This document shows positions 7,173 through 15,079 of a stretch of 20,623 bases of DNA, one piece after another (the stretch's first letter is position 1; every line of letters begins with the position of its first letter). Under the pieces are notes generated by a model. That model made no database searches. It saw only the letters and a list, made by a program, of their open reading frames with translations, and was not told the DNA's origin. The position numbers and the translations under genes are program-made. The stretch comes from Sphingomonadales bacterium UBA2369 (GTDB lineage: Bacteria > Pseudomonadota > Alphaproteobacteria > Sphingomonadales > Sphingomonadaceae). The DNA lies in the NCBI GenBank assembly GCA_002344055.1, contig DDTH01000006.1, positions 266,412 to 287,034 of the forward strand, written 5' to 3'.

Positions 7173-8347
7173 GGATCATCGCTTCCCCCGAGCTCGACCG
7201 ATTCCGCGCCGAATGCCGCGACTGGCTGGCCGGCAATGTGCCCAGGGGACCGATCCCGATCGACGGCGAGGCGCTGCGCGACTTCGACCTCGCCTGGCAG
7301 CGCCGTCAATATGAGGGCGGCTGGGCGGGCGTGTCCTGGCCGAAGGACTATGGCGGGCGCGGCCTGTCGGTGATCGAGCAGCTGATCTGGCTGGAGGAAT
7401 ATGCCCGCGCCGGCGCGCCGCAGTCCCGCTCCATGTTCGTGGCATTGAGCCATGCCGGCCCGACCCTGATCGTGCGCGGCAGCGAGGCGCAGAAGCAGCG
7501 TCATTTGCTGCCGATCCTGAAGGGCGAGGAGAATTGGTGCCAGGGCTTTTCCGAGCCCGGCGCCGGGTCCGACCTCGCGAGTCTCAAGTGCCGGGCGGTC
7601 GTGGACGGCGACGAACTGGTCGTCACCGGCACGAAGATCTGGACGACTTACGGCCATCTCGCCCGCTGGCAGGAATTGCTGGTGCGCACCGATCCCGGCG
7701 AGACGCGCCATCGCGGCCTCAGCTGGGTGATCTGCGACATGCATGCGCCAGGGCTGGAGGTGCGGCCGATCAGGACCATGTCCGGACCGTCGCACTTCGC
7801 GCAATGTTTCTATGACGAGGTGCGCATTCCCGTCGCCAACGTGGTCGGCGGGCTGAACAATGGCTGGCAGGTGGCGATGACGACGCTCGGCTTCGAGCGC
7901 GGCACCGGCACCGTCATGCACCAGATCGAACTGGCCGAGACGGTCGATGCGCTGATCGCCGAGGCGCGGACGCGGCCGGCGCGGAGCGGGCAGGGGAGAC
8001 TGATCGACGAGGAAGGCGTGGCCGGCGAACTGGCGACGCTCAGGATGGAAGTGATGGCTTTGCGCTCGTTGACCGCCGCCTCCATCTCGCGCGGGATGAG
8101 CGAAGCCGTGCCGGGCGCAGAGGGCAATGTGGTCGCGCTCTATTTCGGCGAACTGACCCGGCGCGTCCACGGCGCCGCGCTCGACCTGCTCGGCCCGGCC
8201 GCGCTCGCCCGCAGCGGTGCACACGACTGGGCCTTTCGCTATCTCGAATCCTTCAAATGGGCGATTGGCGGCGGCACCTCCGACATCCGCCGCAACACGA
8301 TCGGCGAGCGCCTGCTCGGCCTGCCCCGGGAGCCACGCGCGATATGA
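7169..8347 (+). CDS. Acyl-CoA dehydrogenase, large subunit of a probable heteromeric ACAD
   Basis: The 392-residue flavoprotein has a complete ACAD architecture: helical N-terminal domain, a beta domain with QGFSEPGAGSDLASLK (125-140) and TGTKIWTTYGH (153-163), and a C-terminal helical domain. The usual base site (YEGT in short/medium-chain enzymes) reads GGGTSD near residue 366. The candidate base is Glu243 in GFERG, aligned with Glu254 of isovaleryl-CoA dehydrogenase. This arrangement is known from the actinobacterial alpha2beta2 FadE/ChsE enzymes of steroid catabolism. Start and stop both overlap neighbours as ATGA, and the next gene encodes a shorter ACAD-like partner. It would insert an alpha,beta double bond into an acyl-CoA, passing electrons to ETF. 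Confidence 0.9.
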   Translation: MRIIASPELDRFRAECRDWLAGNVPRGPIPIDGEALRDFDLAWQRRQYEGGWAGVSWPKDYGGRGLSVIEQLIWLEEYARAGAPQSRSMFVALSHAGPTLIVRGSEAQKQRHLLPILKGEENWCQGFSEPGAGSDLASLKCRAVVDGDELVVTGTKIWTTYGHLARWQELLVRTDPGETRHRGLSWVICDMHAPGLEVRPIRTMSGPSHFAQCFYDEVRIPVANVVGGLNNGWQVAMTTLGFERGTGTVMHQIELAETVDALIAEARTRPARSGQGRLIDEEGVAGELATLRMEVMALRSLTAASISRGMSEAVPGAEGNVVALYFGELTRRVHGAALDLLGPAALARSGAHDWAFRYLESFKWAIGGGTSDIRRNTIGERLLGLPREPRAI

Positions 8348-9303
8348 TCGTCGATCTCAATCTCAGCGAAGACCAGGCGATGATCGCCGACAGCATCGGC
8401 GGCCTGCTGCGCGACCGGTTGCCGGTCAGCCGGTTCGGCGACGAAAATGCGCGCGGTGGCGCGGCGGAACGGGCGCTCTGGTCCGATCTCGCCGAGCTCG
8501 GCCTGTTCGGGCTCGGCGTCGCGGAGGATGATGGCGGCGTGGGTCTCGGCGCGGCCGAGGAAGTGCTCGCGGCGCAGGCGCTGGGAGAGCATCTCGCTTC
8601 GCCCGCCTTGCTCGCCCAGATCGCGGCGGCGCATCTCGCGGATGATTCGGGGCTGCGGCAGGCGTTGGTGCGGGGCACGACACGCGCCACGCTGGCGGTA
8701 GGCATTGGAGGAGGCGAAGCGCAGGCATTCGATGCGGAGGGGGCGGCGCATCTCGTCCTGTTCGGCCCGGCCGGCGCGCGGCTGATTGCGATGCCTGCAG
8801 GCACGCCCGGAGCGAGCATCGACGAAAGTCTCTCTGCCTCGACGGTTCCGGCCGACGATGCCGCGCGCCAACGCACCCCCGCCGACGACCGCATCTCGCT
8901 GCTGCTCGCCGCCTACCTCACCGGCATCGCCCGCGCGGCGGAGGCGATGGCGGTCGCCTATGCCAGGGTCCGCGAGCAGTTCGGCCAGCCGATCGGGGCT
9001 TTCCAGGCGATCAAGCATCAATGCGCCGACATGGAGGTGCGCGCGGCCGCGGCGGAAGCGCAGGTCCGCTATGCCGCGACGCTGTTCGGCAGCGGCGGCG
9101 CGAACGATGCCGCCGAAGTCGCCGCGGCCCGCCTGCTCGCCACCCGCGCCGCGCTCGACAATGCGAGGGGCAATATCCAGATCCATGGCGGCATGGGCTT
9201 CACCGCCGAATGCGACGCCCACCTCTTCCTGAAGCGCGCGCACGTGATCGCCGCTCTGGACTCAAGCCGCGCCGCGGAGCAGGCCCGCTTGCTCGCCGTC
9301 TAG
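8344..9303 (+). CDS. Acyl-CoA dehydrogenase-like protein, small subunit of a probable heteromeric ACAD
   Basis: At 319 residues this is about 60 residues shorter than a normal ACAD. The loss is in the middle beta domain: there is no recognisable 'TEPxxGSD' or 'WITN' motif. The parts needed for FAD contacts remain, namely RVREQFGQPIGAFQAIKH (208-225) and IQIHGGMGFTAECD (278-291). No aromatic-Glu-Gly-Thr base motif is seen. This is the pattern of the non-catalytic subunit of heterotetrameric ACADs, where FAD sits at the interface between unlike subunits. The ATG at 8344 overlaps the large-subunit TGA, supporting stoichiometric co-translation. The stop (TAG, 9301-9303) shares bases with the stop of the convergent synthetase. 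Confidence 0.87.
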   Translation: MIVDLNLSEDQAMIADSIGGLLRDRLPVSRFGDENARGGAAERALWSDLAELGLFGLGVAEDDGGVGLGAAEEVLAAQALGEHLASPALLAQIAAAHLADDSGLRQALVRGTTRATLAVGIGGGEAQAFDAEGAAHLVLFGPAGARLIAMPAGTPGASIDESLSASTVPADDAARQRTPADDRISLLLAAYLTGIARAAEAMAVAYARVREQFGQPIGAFQAIKHQCADMEVRAAAAEAQVRYAATLFGSGGANDAAEVAAARLLATRAALDNARGNIQIHGGMGFTAECDAHLFLKRAHVIAALDSSRAAEQARLLAV

Positions 9304-10796
9304 GCTGCGTCGGCCTCGAACAACCCACGCAACGCAACCAGATCAACCTTCATCGACGGCGTGCGCGGCATGTCCTCGACACGGATCAGCCGCACCGGCA
9401 CCTGATAGGGCATCAGCCTTTCCTTGAGCCAAGCCTTCAGCCCCTCCTCGTCCGGCACCTCGACGCCGCGCCGCGCGATCCACGCCGCGACCGGCACCTC
9501 GCCGAGCCGGCGGTCCTTCAGGCCCGTCACCGACGCCTCGCGCACCGCCGGATGGCCCTGGATCGCCTTCACCACATCGTCGGGCAGGATCTTGAACCCG
9601 CCGCGCACGATCGCGCCGTCATGCCGGCCGCGGATCCACAGGAAATTGTCCGCGTCCACTACCGCGAGATCGGTCGTCCGCACCCAGCCGCGACCGTCGC
9701 CCACATTCGGGGCGCGCAGCTCCAGCAGGCCTTGTTCGCCATCCGGCAGCGCGGCGCCGCTCTCGGGGTCCACCGCATGCGCCTCGACGCCGGGATTGAG
9801 CCGCCCGACCGAGCCACGCTTCGTCCCCCAATGCGCCTTGAAATCGTCGAGCGTCCAGCCGGCCACGCCGCCGGCAAATTCGGTCGCGCCGTAATTCTGC
9901 AGCACCGGGACGCCGTACCGTTCATAAAAAGCATCGGCGAGGTCGGGATCGAGCGGCGCCGTGCCGGTGCGGAAGGCGGCAAGGCTGGCGAAATCCTCTT
10001 TCGGAATATCGGCATCGAGCAGCATCCGCAGCGCCGATGGCGGCGCCCCGGCCACCTTCGGTCGATGCCGCACCACCGCATCGCGGAACCCGTCCACGGT
10101 GAAGCGCTCCAGCAGGCAGACCTTCCGCCCCGCCAGCAGATTGTTCATCAGCCCGGTGATGCCGGCGACATGGGCGAGCGGCGCGTTGACGATCTGCACC
10201 CCCGACCGCAGCCGCGGCGCCGCCCCCGGCTCGCGGCCTTTCTCATAGCCCGCCGCCCCGGCCAGCGCCTTCTCCAGATTCGCGAGCGGCAGCGCGATGC
10301 GCTTGGGCGTCCCCGTCGTCCCGCTCGACAGCATCTCGATCGCGATCCCCGGTGCCATTGGCTGGCGCCAGCGCGCCGGATCGGGCGTCTCGATCACCTT
10401 CACCCCATGCTCGCTCAGCGACAGGATGACCGCCCCGATCTCGCGCCCCGCGGCGATCAGCTCCGGCCGCTGCCAATCCTCCGCTATGCCAATCAGCGCG
10501 GGCGCCGCCGCCTTGAGGATTTCCTCCGCCAGCTTGCCGTCGGGCGCGGTCGCGTTGAGGCTGGCGACGCAGCGCCCGGTCATGAACGCGGCGAGCAAGG
10601 CGGGCACCAGCTCGCCATGATTGCGCAGCAGAATTCCGACCCGCGCGCCCTCGCCCAGCCCATGCTCCGCCAGCGCCCCGGCAATCGCCTCCGACCCCCG
10701 CTCCAGCGCGCCCCAGTTCCGCCATTCGCCGCGAAACTCCAGCGCCGCCGCTTCCGGATCGATGGCCAACACCGCCTCGAGCTGCTCCTTCAGCAC
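9300..10796 (-). CDS. Acyl-CoA synthetase (AMP-forming), second copy
   Basis: This 498-residue adenylate-forming ligase has the P-loop LSSGTTGTPKR (156-166), YGATEF (302-307), TTD (374-376) and GRHDGAIVRGGFKI (390-403), with the C-terminal catalytic Lys483 in TPSMKV. It resembles the synthetase at 5712 throughout but has diverged in the acid-binding region, so it may serve another acid of the same pathway. The first possible start is GTG at 10796; an in-frame stop lies 18 nt upstream (10812-10814) and no Shine-Dalgarno is seen. A short leader ORF ends across the start (see that entry). It converges with the dehydrogenase operon, and both stop codons are read from the same CTAG at 9300-9303. 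Confidence 0.88.
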   Translation of the reverse strand: MLKEQLEAVLAIDPEAAALEFRGEWRNWGALERGSEAIAGALAEHGLGEGARVGILLRNHGELVPALLAAFMTGRCVASLNATAPDGKLAEEILKAAAPALIGIAEDWQRPELIAAGREIGAVILSLSEHGVKVIETPDPARWRQPMAPGIAIEMLSSGTTGTPKRIALPLANLEKALAGAAGYEKGREPGAAPRLRSGVQIVNAPLAHVAGITGLMNNLLAGRKVCLLERFTVDGFRDAVVRHRPKVAGAPPSALRMLLDADIPKEDFASLAAFRTGTAPLDPDLADAFYERYGVPVLQNYGATEFAGGVAGWTLDDFKAHWGTKRGSVGRLNPGVEAHAVDPESGAALPDGEQGLLELRAPNVGDGRGWVRTTDLAVVDADNFLWIRGRHDGAIVRGGFKILPDDVVKAIQGHPAVREASVTGLKDRRLGEVPVAAWIARRGVEVPDEEGLKAWLKERLMPYQVPVRLIRVEDMPRTPSMKVDLVALRGLFEADAA

Positions 10797-10828
10797 CCCA
10801 GGTCGCCACGATCAGTTCGCATCCGCAT
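10790..10828 (-). CDS. Possible 12-residue leader ORF upstream of the second acyl-CoA synthetase
   Basis: On the minus strand an ATG at 10828 is preceded by AGAGGT at a 6-nt spacing, the best Shine-Dalgarno in this gap. It opens MRMRTDRGDLGC and ends at a TGA (10792-10790) lying just inside the synthetase frame, whose GTG start is at 10796. The synthetase itself has no Shine-Dalgarno, so it could be translated by re-initiation after the leader. Alternatively, a one-base change in the G4 run at 10796-10799 would fuse the two frames, giving an 11-residue N-terminal extension. The sequence alone does not separate these. Confidence 0.35.
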   Translation of the reverse strand: MRMRTDRGDLGC

Positions 10829-10842
10829 AGAGTTACCTCTAT
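10827..10842 (-). promoter_or_regulatory. GNRA-capped hairpin over the leader Shine-Dalgarno
   Basis: A perfect 6-bp dyad, ATAGAG and CTCTAT around four bases, would fold in the minus-strand transcript with a GUAA loop, a GNRA tetraloop. It holds the leader Shine-Dalgarno AGAGG and the first two bases of the ATG. It could gate translation, or as DNA be an operator. The stem is short and AU-containing, so it may occur by chance. Confidence 0.3.
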
Positions 10843-10960
10843 TTTCGATGATCGCGCTCCGCAAGGCCGCAATTCCACAGAGGCGGTCGCCCCAACACCG
10901 GGTTCCGCCCGTCACCTCATCGTACGAGCTGCCCGCAACGCATTCGAAAGACTAAGAAAC

Positions 10961-10988
10961 TTGTCAATGCCCGGAGCCGCTGTACAAG
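10961..10988 (+). promoter_or_regulatory. Candidate housekeeping-sigma promoter of the epimerase/ABC exporter operon
   Basis: TTGTCA (10961-10966, 5 of 6 to TTGACA), a 16-bp spacer and TACAAG (10983-10988, 4 of 6 to TATAAT) stand just upstream of the TTG start at 11011. The predicted transcript would begin near 10995, in front of the Shine-Dalgarno AAAGGGGA at 10998-11005. This is the only reasonable hexamer pair I found in the gap. Confidence 0.38.
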
Positions 10989-11010
10989 GCGGTCGCCAAA
11001 GGGGACTGCC

Positions 11011-11940
11011 TTGCTTTTGATTACCGGTTCGCGGGGGCTGATCGGCCGGTCGCTTGTGAAGCGGCTGATCGCGAGAGGCATCGCGGTCAGAGAGTTCGAC
11101 GTCGCGCGCGCTCCGCACGAAGACACGCGCGATCCAGCCGCGATTGCGACAGCGCTTGAGGGCGTCACCGGCATCGTTCATCTCGCGGCGGTGTCGCGGG
11201 TGGTATGGGCGGAGCGCGATCCCGGCCTCACCCAAGCGGTCAATGTCGATGCGCTGTGCTCTGTGCTGAGCATCGTTTCAGGGCGGCAGCAGCGTCCCTG
11301 GCTGCTCTTCGCGAGCAGCCGCGAAGTCTATGGCGAGCCCGAAACCCTGCCCGTCGCCGAGACCGCGCCGCACGCCCCGCTCAATGTCTATGCGCGCTCG
11401 AAAGTCGCCGGCGAACAACTGATCGAAGGCGCGCGCGAGGCGGGCCTGGTCGCGAACATTGTCCGCTTCTCCAACGTCTATGGCTGCACCGGCGACCACG
11501 AAGATCGCGTCATTCCGGCCTTCGCCCGGGCCGCCGCTCTGGGCGGCGCAATGCGTCTCGACGGGCCGGAGAATATGTTCGACTTCACCCATGTCGACGA
11601 CGTGGTGCGGGGCCTGGAGGTACAGATCGCGGCGGCCGCGGGGGGCGAGATCATGCCGCCGATCCACTTGCTGACCGGCACCGGCACAACGCTGCAGGCA
11701 CTGGCCGATCTCGCTGCCCGCACCAGCGCGCACGAACTCGACGTCGATATCGCGCCGTCGCGCAATTACGATGTTGCGCGCTTCGTCGGGGATCCGGAGC
11801 GCGCCCGGCAGCTGCTCGGCTGGCGGGCCGATATCGACCTGGCCACCGGCTTTGCCGCGCTGACCGACGCTTATCGCCGCGTCGCGCGCCGGCCGGACAC
11901 CACGGAAGAAGCGCTTTCGCGCGCCGCCCTCAGCGGCTAA
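11011..11940 (+). CDS. NAD(P)-dependent sugar-nucleotide epimerase/dehydratase-family protein (extended SDR)
   Basis: This 309-residue extended SDR has the N-terminal cofactor loop TGSRGLIG (5-12) and an active-site set of SSREVYGEP (102-110) plus YARSK (Tyr127, Lys131). In that first segment Ser102/Ser103 are followed by Arg, where Thr/Ala is more common. Such proteins epimerise, dehydrate or reduce NDP-sugars in the cytoplasm. The start is TTG at 11011, directly at the beginning of the first beta strand (LLITGS), with AAAGGGGA 5 nt upstream. It is 23 bp from the permease gene and is the first gene of the exporter operon, so it likely supplies a precursor of the exported glycan. The specific sugar cannot be told. 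Confidence 0.85.
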   Translation: MLLITGSRGLIGRSLVKRLIARGIAVREFDVARAPHEDTRDPAAIATALEGVTGIVHLAAVSRVVWAERDPGLTQAVNVDALCSVLSIVSGRQQRPWLLFASSREVYGEPETLPVAETAPHAPLNVYARSKVAGEQLIEGAREAGLVANIVRFSNVYGCTGDHEDRVIPAFARAAALGGAMRLDGPENMFDFTHVDDVVRGLEVQIAAAAGGEIMPPIHLLTGTGTTLQALADLAARTSAHELDVDIAPSRNYDVARFVGDPERARQLLGWRADIDLATGFAALTDAYRRVARRPDTTEEALSRAALSG

Positions 11941-11963
11941 CCAAGGCGAAGGGGAACTCCGTC

Positions 11964-12827
11964 ATGGATACGGGTGCGCCACCGGCCTCCGCCGAGGCAC
12001 AGCAGAATGTTGCCACGATCAACGCCGCGACCATGCAATTGCGGCAACCGCGCGCGTTCCTGTCGGCAGCGATGACGGATGTGCGGCAGGCGCCCGCCGT
12101 CGGCTCCGTGCTGTTTCGGGCATCCTTGCGCGCCCGGCACCGGCGGCTATGGCTCGGCTATGCCTGGCTGGTCCTGCCCGGCATCCTGTTCGCTTTGATC
12201 TTCACCCTGATCCGCGCCAACCGGCTCATCATCATGCCCGAAACCTTGCTGCCCTATCCGGTCTTCGTCCTGGCCGGCATTTATCTGTGGCAAAGCTTCA
12301 TCGACGCCCTGAACATGCCGCTCCAGCAATTCACGGCGCACCGGCATTTCCTGGCAAACAATGCAGTCGCGCATGAGGCCGTCCTGTTCGCCGGCCTGCT
12401 CGATCAATTGCTGAACATGGCGATCCGGCTGGGCCTGCTGTTCGTGGTGGCGGCGATTGCCGGCCTGACGCCCATGGTGAGCTGGCTACTGCTGCCGCTC
12501 GGTGCCGTCTTGCTCGTCCTGTTCGGCTTCGGTCTTGGTCTCTTGGTTACGCCGCTCGGCCTGCTCTACGACGATGTTGGCCGTGCCATCGGCCTGATCG
12601 CCGGCTTCGCGATTTTTCTGACCCCGGTTTTCTACGCGGTGCCGCCGTACAGCCTGTTCTGGCTCAATCCGGTCACGCCTTTACTGGACGGGACACGGGG
12701 ATGGCTGGCCGGGGTCGCGATCGGCTGGCCATTCTATCTCGTTGGGATCATCGCCGCCGCCATCGCTCTGCTGGCCTGGGGGCAATATCGCCTCGCGCGG
12801 CCGCATCTCCTGGCCCGGGCGGGCTGA
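11964..12827 (+). CDS. wzm: ABC-2 type permease of a polysaccharide exporter (Wzm/KpsM type)
   Basis: This 287-residue inner-membrane protein has about six hydrophobic spans, near residues 66-83, 98-116, 141-168, 173-198, 207-226 and 254-273. A longish soluble N-terminus (1-60) ends in RASLRARHRRLWLGYAWL, the amphipathic entry typical of O-antigen/capsule permeases. LTPVFYAVP (219-227) and LNPVTPLLDGTRGWL (234-248) match the conserved C-terminal region of Wzm proteins. The ATG at 11964 has AAGGGGAA 7 nt upstream. The ATPase gene follows 7 bp after the stop. Together they would move an undecaprenol- or lipid-linked glycan across the inner membrane. Wzm and KpsM are hard to tell apart by sequence; the partner's C-terminal domain favours Wzm. 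Confidence 0.85.
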   Translation: MDTGAPPASAEAQQNVATINAATMQLRQPRAFLSAAMTDVRQAPAVGSVLFRASLRARHRRLWLGYAWLVLPGILFALIFTLIRANRLIIMPETLLPYPVFVLAGIYLWQSFIDALNMPLQQFTAHRHFLANNAVAHEAVLFAGLLDQLLNMAIRLGLLFVVAAIAGLTPMVSWLLLPLGAVLLVLFGFGLGLLVTPLGLLYDDVGRAIGLIAGFAIFLTPVFYAVPPYSLFWLNPVTPLLDGTRGWLAGVAIGWPFYLVGIIAAAIALLAWGQYRLARPHLLARAG

Positions 12828-12834
12828 GCGCCCC

Positions 12835-14064
12835 GTGACCGCACCCATGCTTGAAGTGGAAGGCGTCTCGAAGCGCTTCTGCCGCAGTCTGCGCCGCTCG
12901 CTGCGGTACGGCGTGGCCGACATTGCCCGCGAGTTTCAGCCCTGGCGCGCGAGCCAGACGCGACCCGCGCTGCGAGCCGACGAATTCTGGGCGCTCGACA
13001 ATGTGTCGCTGACGCTGGCGCCCGGCGACGCGCTGGCCATCGTCGGCCGCAACGGCGCGGGCAAGAGCACCTTGCTCCGGGTCATCGCGGGCCTGCTCAA
13101 GCCAGATGCCGGGCGGGTGCGCTCTTCCGGCCGGCTTGGCGCGGTGATCGAACTCGGCAGCGGATTCAATGCGACGCTGTCGGGCCGCGACAATGCCAAT
13201 CTGGTTCTGGCCTGGCGCGGCGTTTCCGCCGACGCGAGGCCGGCTTTGGTCGAACGAATCGAGGCCTTTGCAGAGCTGGACGAGATGTTCGACGCGCCGC
13301 TCGCTCACTACAGCACCGGCATGCGGGCGCGGCTGGCCTATGCGATTGCCGTGGTCCCGCCCAACGATCTGCTCGTGCTCGACGAAGCGCTGGCGGTCGG
13401 CGACATAGCGTTCCAGCGCAAATGTCTGCGCTTCCTGGGCGAACATCTGGATCGCGGCGGCGCGCTGATCTTCGTCTCGCACAATGTCTACCAACTCCAG
13501 ACCCTGTGCAATCGCGGTATCCTGCTCGACCACGGCCGCATCGCCTTCGAAGGGACGGCGGTTGAGGCAGCCGACCGCTTGCTCGACCTGCAGTCCGGCC
13601 CGGCCGAGCCCATCGTCCCGGCGACCGCCAACCGCACGAACGCAAGGGTCGGGAAAGTATGGCTCGACTGCCGCGCCAACGGCCAGCCGCGCACGGGCGA
13701 AGCGGCGGACTTCACGCTCGAGGTCGCGTTGGACGCACCATGCGAGGCGATCGGCTCGATCGCGGTGTTCACGGACGATTTGTCGAAGCGCATCACCACC
13801 TTCCTTGAACCGCAGCCGATAGCGCTCCCGGCCGGACGCAGCACACTCTCATGCAAGGTGCCGAAGCTGCCGCTGGCGGCAGGCAGCTATCGCCTGCGCG
13901 CGACCCTTGCTGACGCCAGAACACTGCACCCGGTCGCCATGTTCGGGTGGGAAGGTCCGGGCTTGCCGGTCGTCGTCGAGGGCGGCGACGACCGGATTTC
14001 GGTCGTTCTGCGCAATGCGGGGGATCTCGTCAGGACTGGCAGCGTGTGGGCAAGGGAAAGCTAG
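12835..14064 (+). CDS. wzt: ABC ATPase with C-terminal glycan-recognition (Wzt-like) domain
   Basis: The 409-residue ATPase drives the permease encoded upstream. Motifs: Walker A GRNGAGKST (71-79), signature YSTGM (159-163), Walker B LLVLDEALAVGD (179-190) and H-loop SHN (215-217). The long insert after the first strand (RRSLRYGVADIAREF...) is usual in Wzt/TagH-type proteins. Residues from about 265 on form an extra beta-rich domain like Wzt-C, which in characterised systems binds the modified end of the O-chain before export. The chosen GTG 12835 lies 7 bp after the permease stop; ATG 12847 is an alternative four residues later. The gene ends 13 bp from the convergent dioxygenase-like gene, with no hairpin between. 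Confidence 0.88.
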   Translation: MTAPMLEVEGVSKRFCRSLRRSLRYGVADIAREFQPWRASQTRPALRADEFWALDNVSLTLAPGDALAIVGRNGAGKSTLLRVIAGLLKPDAGRVRSSGRLGAVIELGSGFNATLSGRDNANLVLAWRGVSADARPALVERIEAFAELDEMFDAPLAHYSTGMRARLAYAIAVVPPNDLLVLDEALAVGDIAFQRKCLRFLGEHLDRGGALIFVSHNVYQLQTLCNRGILLDHGRIAFEGTAVEAADRLLDLQSGPAEPIVPATANRTNARVGKVWLDCRANGQPRTGEAADFTLEVALDAPCEAIGSIAVFTDDLSKRITTFLEPQPIALPAGRSTLSCKVPKLPLAAGSYRLRATLADARTLHPVAMFGWEGPGLPVVVEGGDDRISVVLRNAGDLVRTGSVWARES

Positions 14065-14077
14065 CCGAAACGCGCGC

Positions 14078-15079
14078 TCAGCTGGGCAGCGTCGGGCCGA
14101 GCATGCGCCGCAGAATGCGCTTCACCGCCCCCGGCAGAATGCGCGCCAATGCACTGCGAACCCTCTCCTTGACTGGCCGGGCAAGGCTTGTCGCGTTGCG
14201 ATCCTGGCCGGGTCGCGCCAGCTGGCGCCGGCCCGTCCATCCGCGCGCCGCCAGCAAGTTGGCGAATTCATCCTCCGTGAGCAGGCGGTTGCGGCTTTCC
14301 ACATGGCCCACGCCCTGCCAGCCCGGCTGGCGCTCCACGATCTCGCTCAGATCCTGATCGAGATAGAAGTCCGGCTCGGCCGCGATCCGCTCGAACCGCG
14401 TCGCGTCATCCCGGAAGTAGAAAATCGGCCTGGCACGGGCGGGAATGCAAATCAACTGCGCGGCGATGCGTGGCGCCGCTCCGCCATTGGGCGGCGAGCC
14501 ATGCACCAGGCTGTCGTCGAACACGAACCCCGAACCGGCAGGCGACGGAAGTGCAATCATGTAGTCGGGCACCCGGTCGATGAAGGCCGAGAAATAGGAC
14601 GGCGAGGTCGGCGCTTCGACGTGCGGGACGAGCTTGTGGCTCCGCGGCACGACCTGCAGCGTGCCATTGGTCTCGTCCACATCGACCAGCGGGCACCAGA
14701 TCGTGACGGAAGTCTCTTCGAGATCGAGCACCGGCCAGTTTTGGTGGATTCGCAGGTCGCCCCGCCCCGGCGGCTTCACATAGAAATTGGCCGTGACGAT
14801 CCGGAAGCCGGCCAGGTGGCGATCGACCGCGTCGGCGAAGTGGCGGCAGAGCAATTCGAAGGCGGCGCGCTTGTAAGCCTTTGACGGGTCGAGAAACGAG
14901 CAATGATAGGTGTTGCCGGCCCTGCCTGTGCCGTCGGGTGCGAAGCCGTCTCCCGGGCCGAGTTCGGCAATGTCCGCGAGCAAATGCGCGACCTGGCCGC
15001 TGTCGAGGAGTGGCAGCGGGACATAGCCCTCCCGGTGCAAGGCAGCGTCCAGCGCCGGATCGGACAATACAGCACTCAC
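14078..15079 (-). CDS. Phytanoyl-CoA dioxygenase (PhyH)-like protein with HQN iron motif
   Basis: This 333-residue protein has the double-stranded beta-helix of PhyH Fe(II)/2-oxoglutarate oxygenases. The metal motif, HxD in the family, reads HQN (His112-Asn114, in RIHQNWPVLDLEE). The distal His193 (SLVHGSP) is followed at +11 by Arg204, the same spacing as the 2-oxoglutarate-binding Arg in human PhyH (His264/Arg275). PRSHKL (145-150) is another family element. It may still bind iron through Asn, through a nearby acid, or with an open ligand site. The GTG at 15079 was chosen because it overlaps the TGA of the paralogue upstream (GTGA, 15076-15079). A role in modifying a cell-surface glycan is inferred only from neighbours. 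Confidence 0.84.
   Translation of the reverse strand: MSAVLSDPALDAALHREGYVPLPLLDSGQVAHLLADIAELGPGDGFAPDGTGRAGNTYHCSFLDPSKAYKRAAFELLCRHFADAVDRHLAGFRIVTANFYVKPPGRGDLRIHQNWPVLDLEETSVTIWCPLVDVDETNGTLQVVPRSHKLVPHVEAPTSPSYFSAFIDRVPDYMIALPSPAGSGFVFDDSLVHGSPPNGGAAPRIAAQLICIPARARPIFYFRDDATRFERIAAEPDFYLDQDLSEIVERQPGWQGVGHVESRNRLLTEDEFANLLAARGWTGRRQLARPGQDRNATSLARPVKERVRSALARILPGAVKRILRRMLGPTLPS

Noticed and set aside
9021..10955. A plus-strand frame open for 644 codons
   Set aside because: It runs antisense to the second acyl-CoA synthetase and into the end of the dehydrogenase gene; its composition is Arg/Pro/His-rich with no family features. Such frames arise from GC-rich third codon positions.
11205..12827. 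A plus-strand frame of 540 codons spanning the epimerase and permease
   Set aside because: The permease is the in-frame 3' part; the 5' part is the epimerase gene read out of frame. It is not a fusion: the epimerase has its own stop and the permease its own Shine-Dalgarno and ATG at 11964.
14065..14077. Terminator between the Wzt-like gene and the convergent PhyH-like gene
   Set aside because: Only 13 bp are present, with no dyad.
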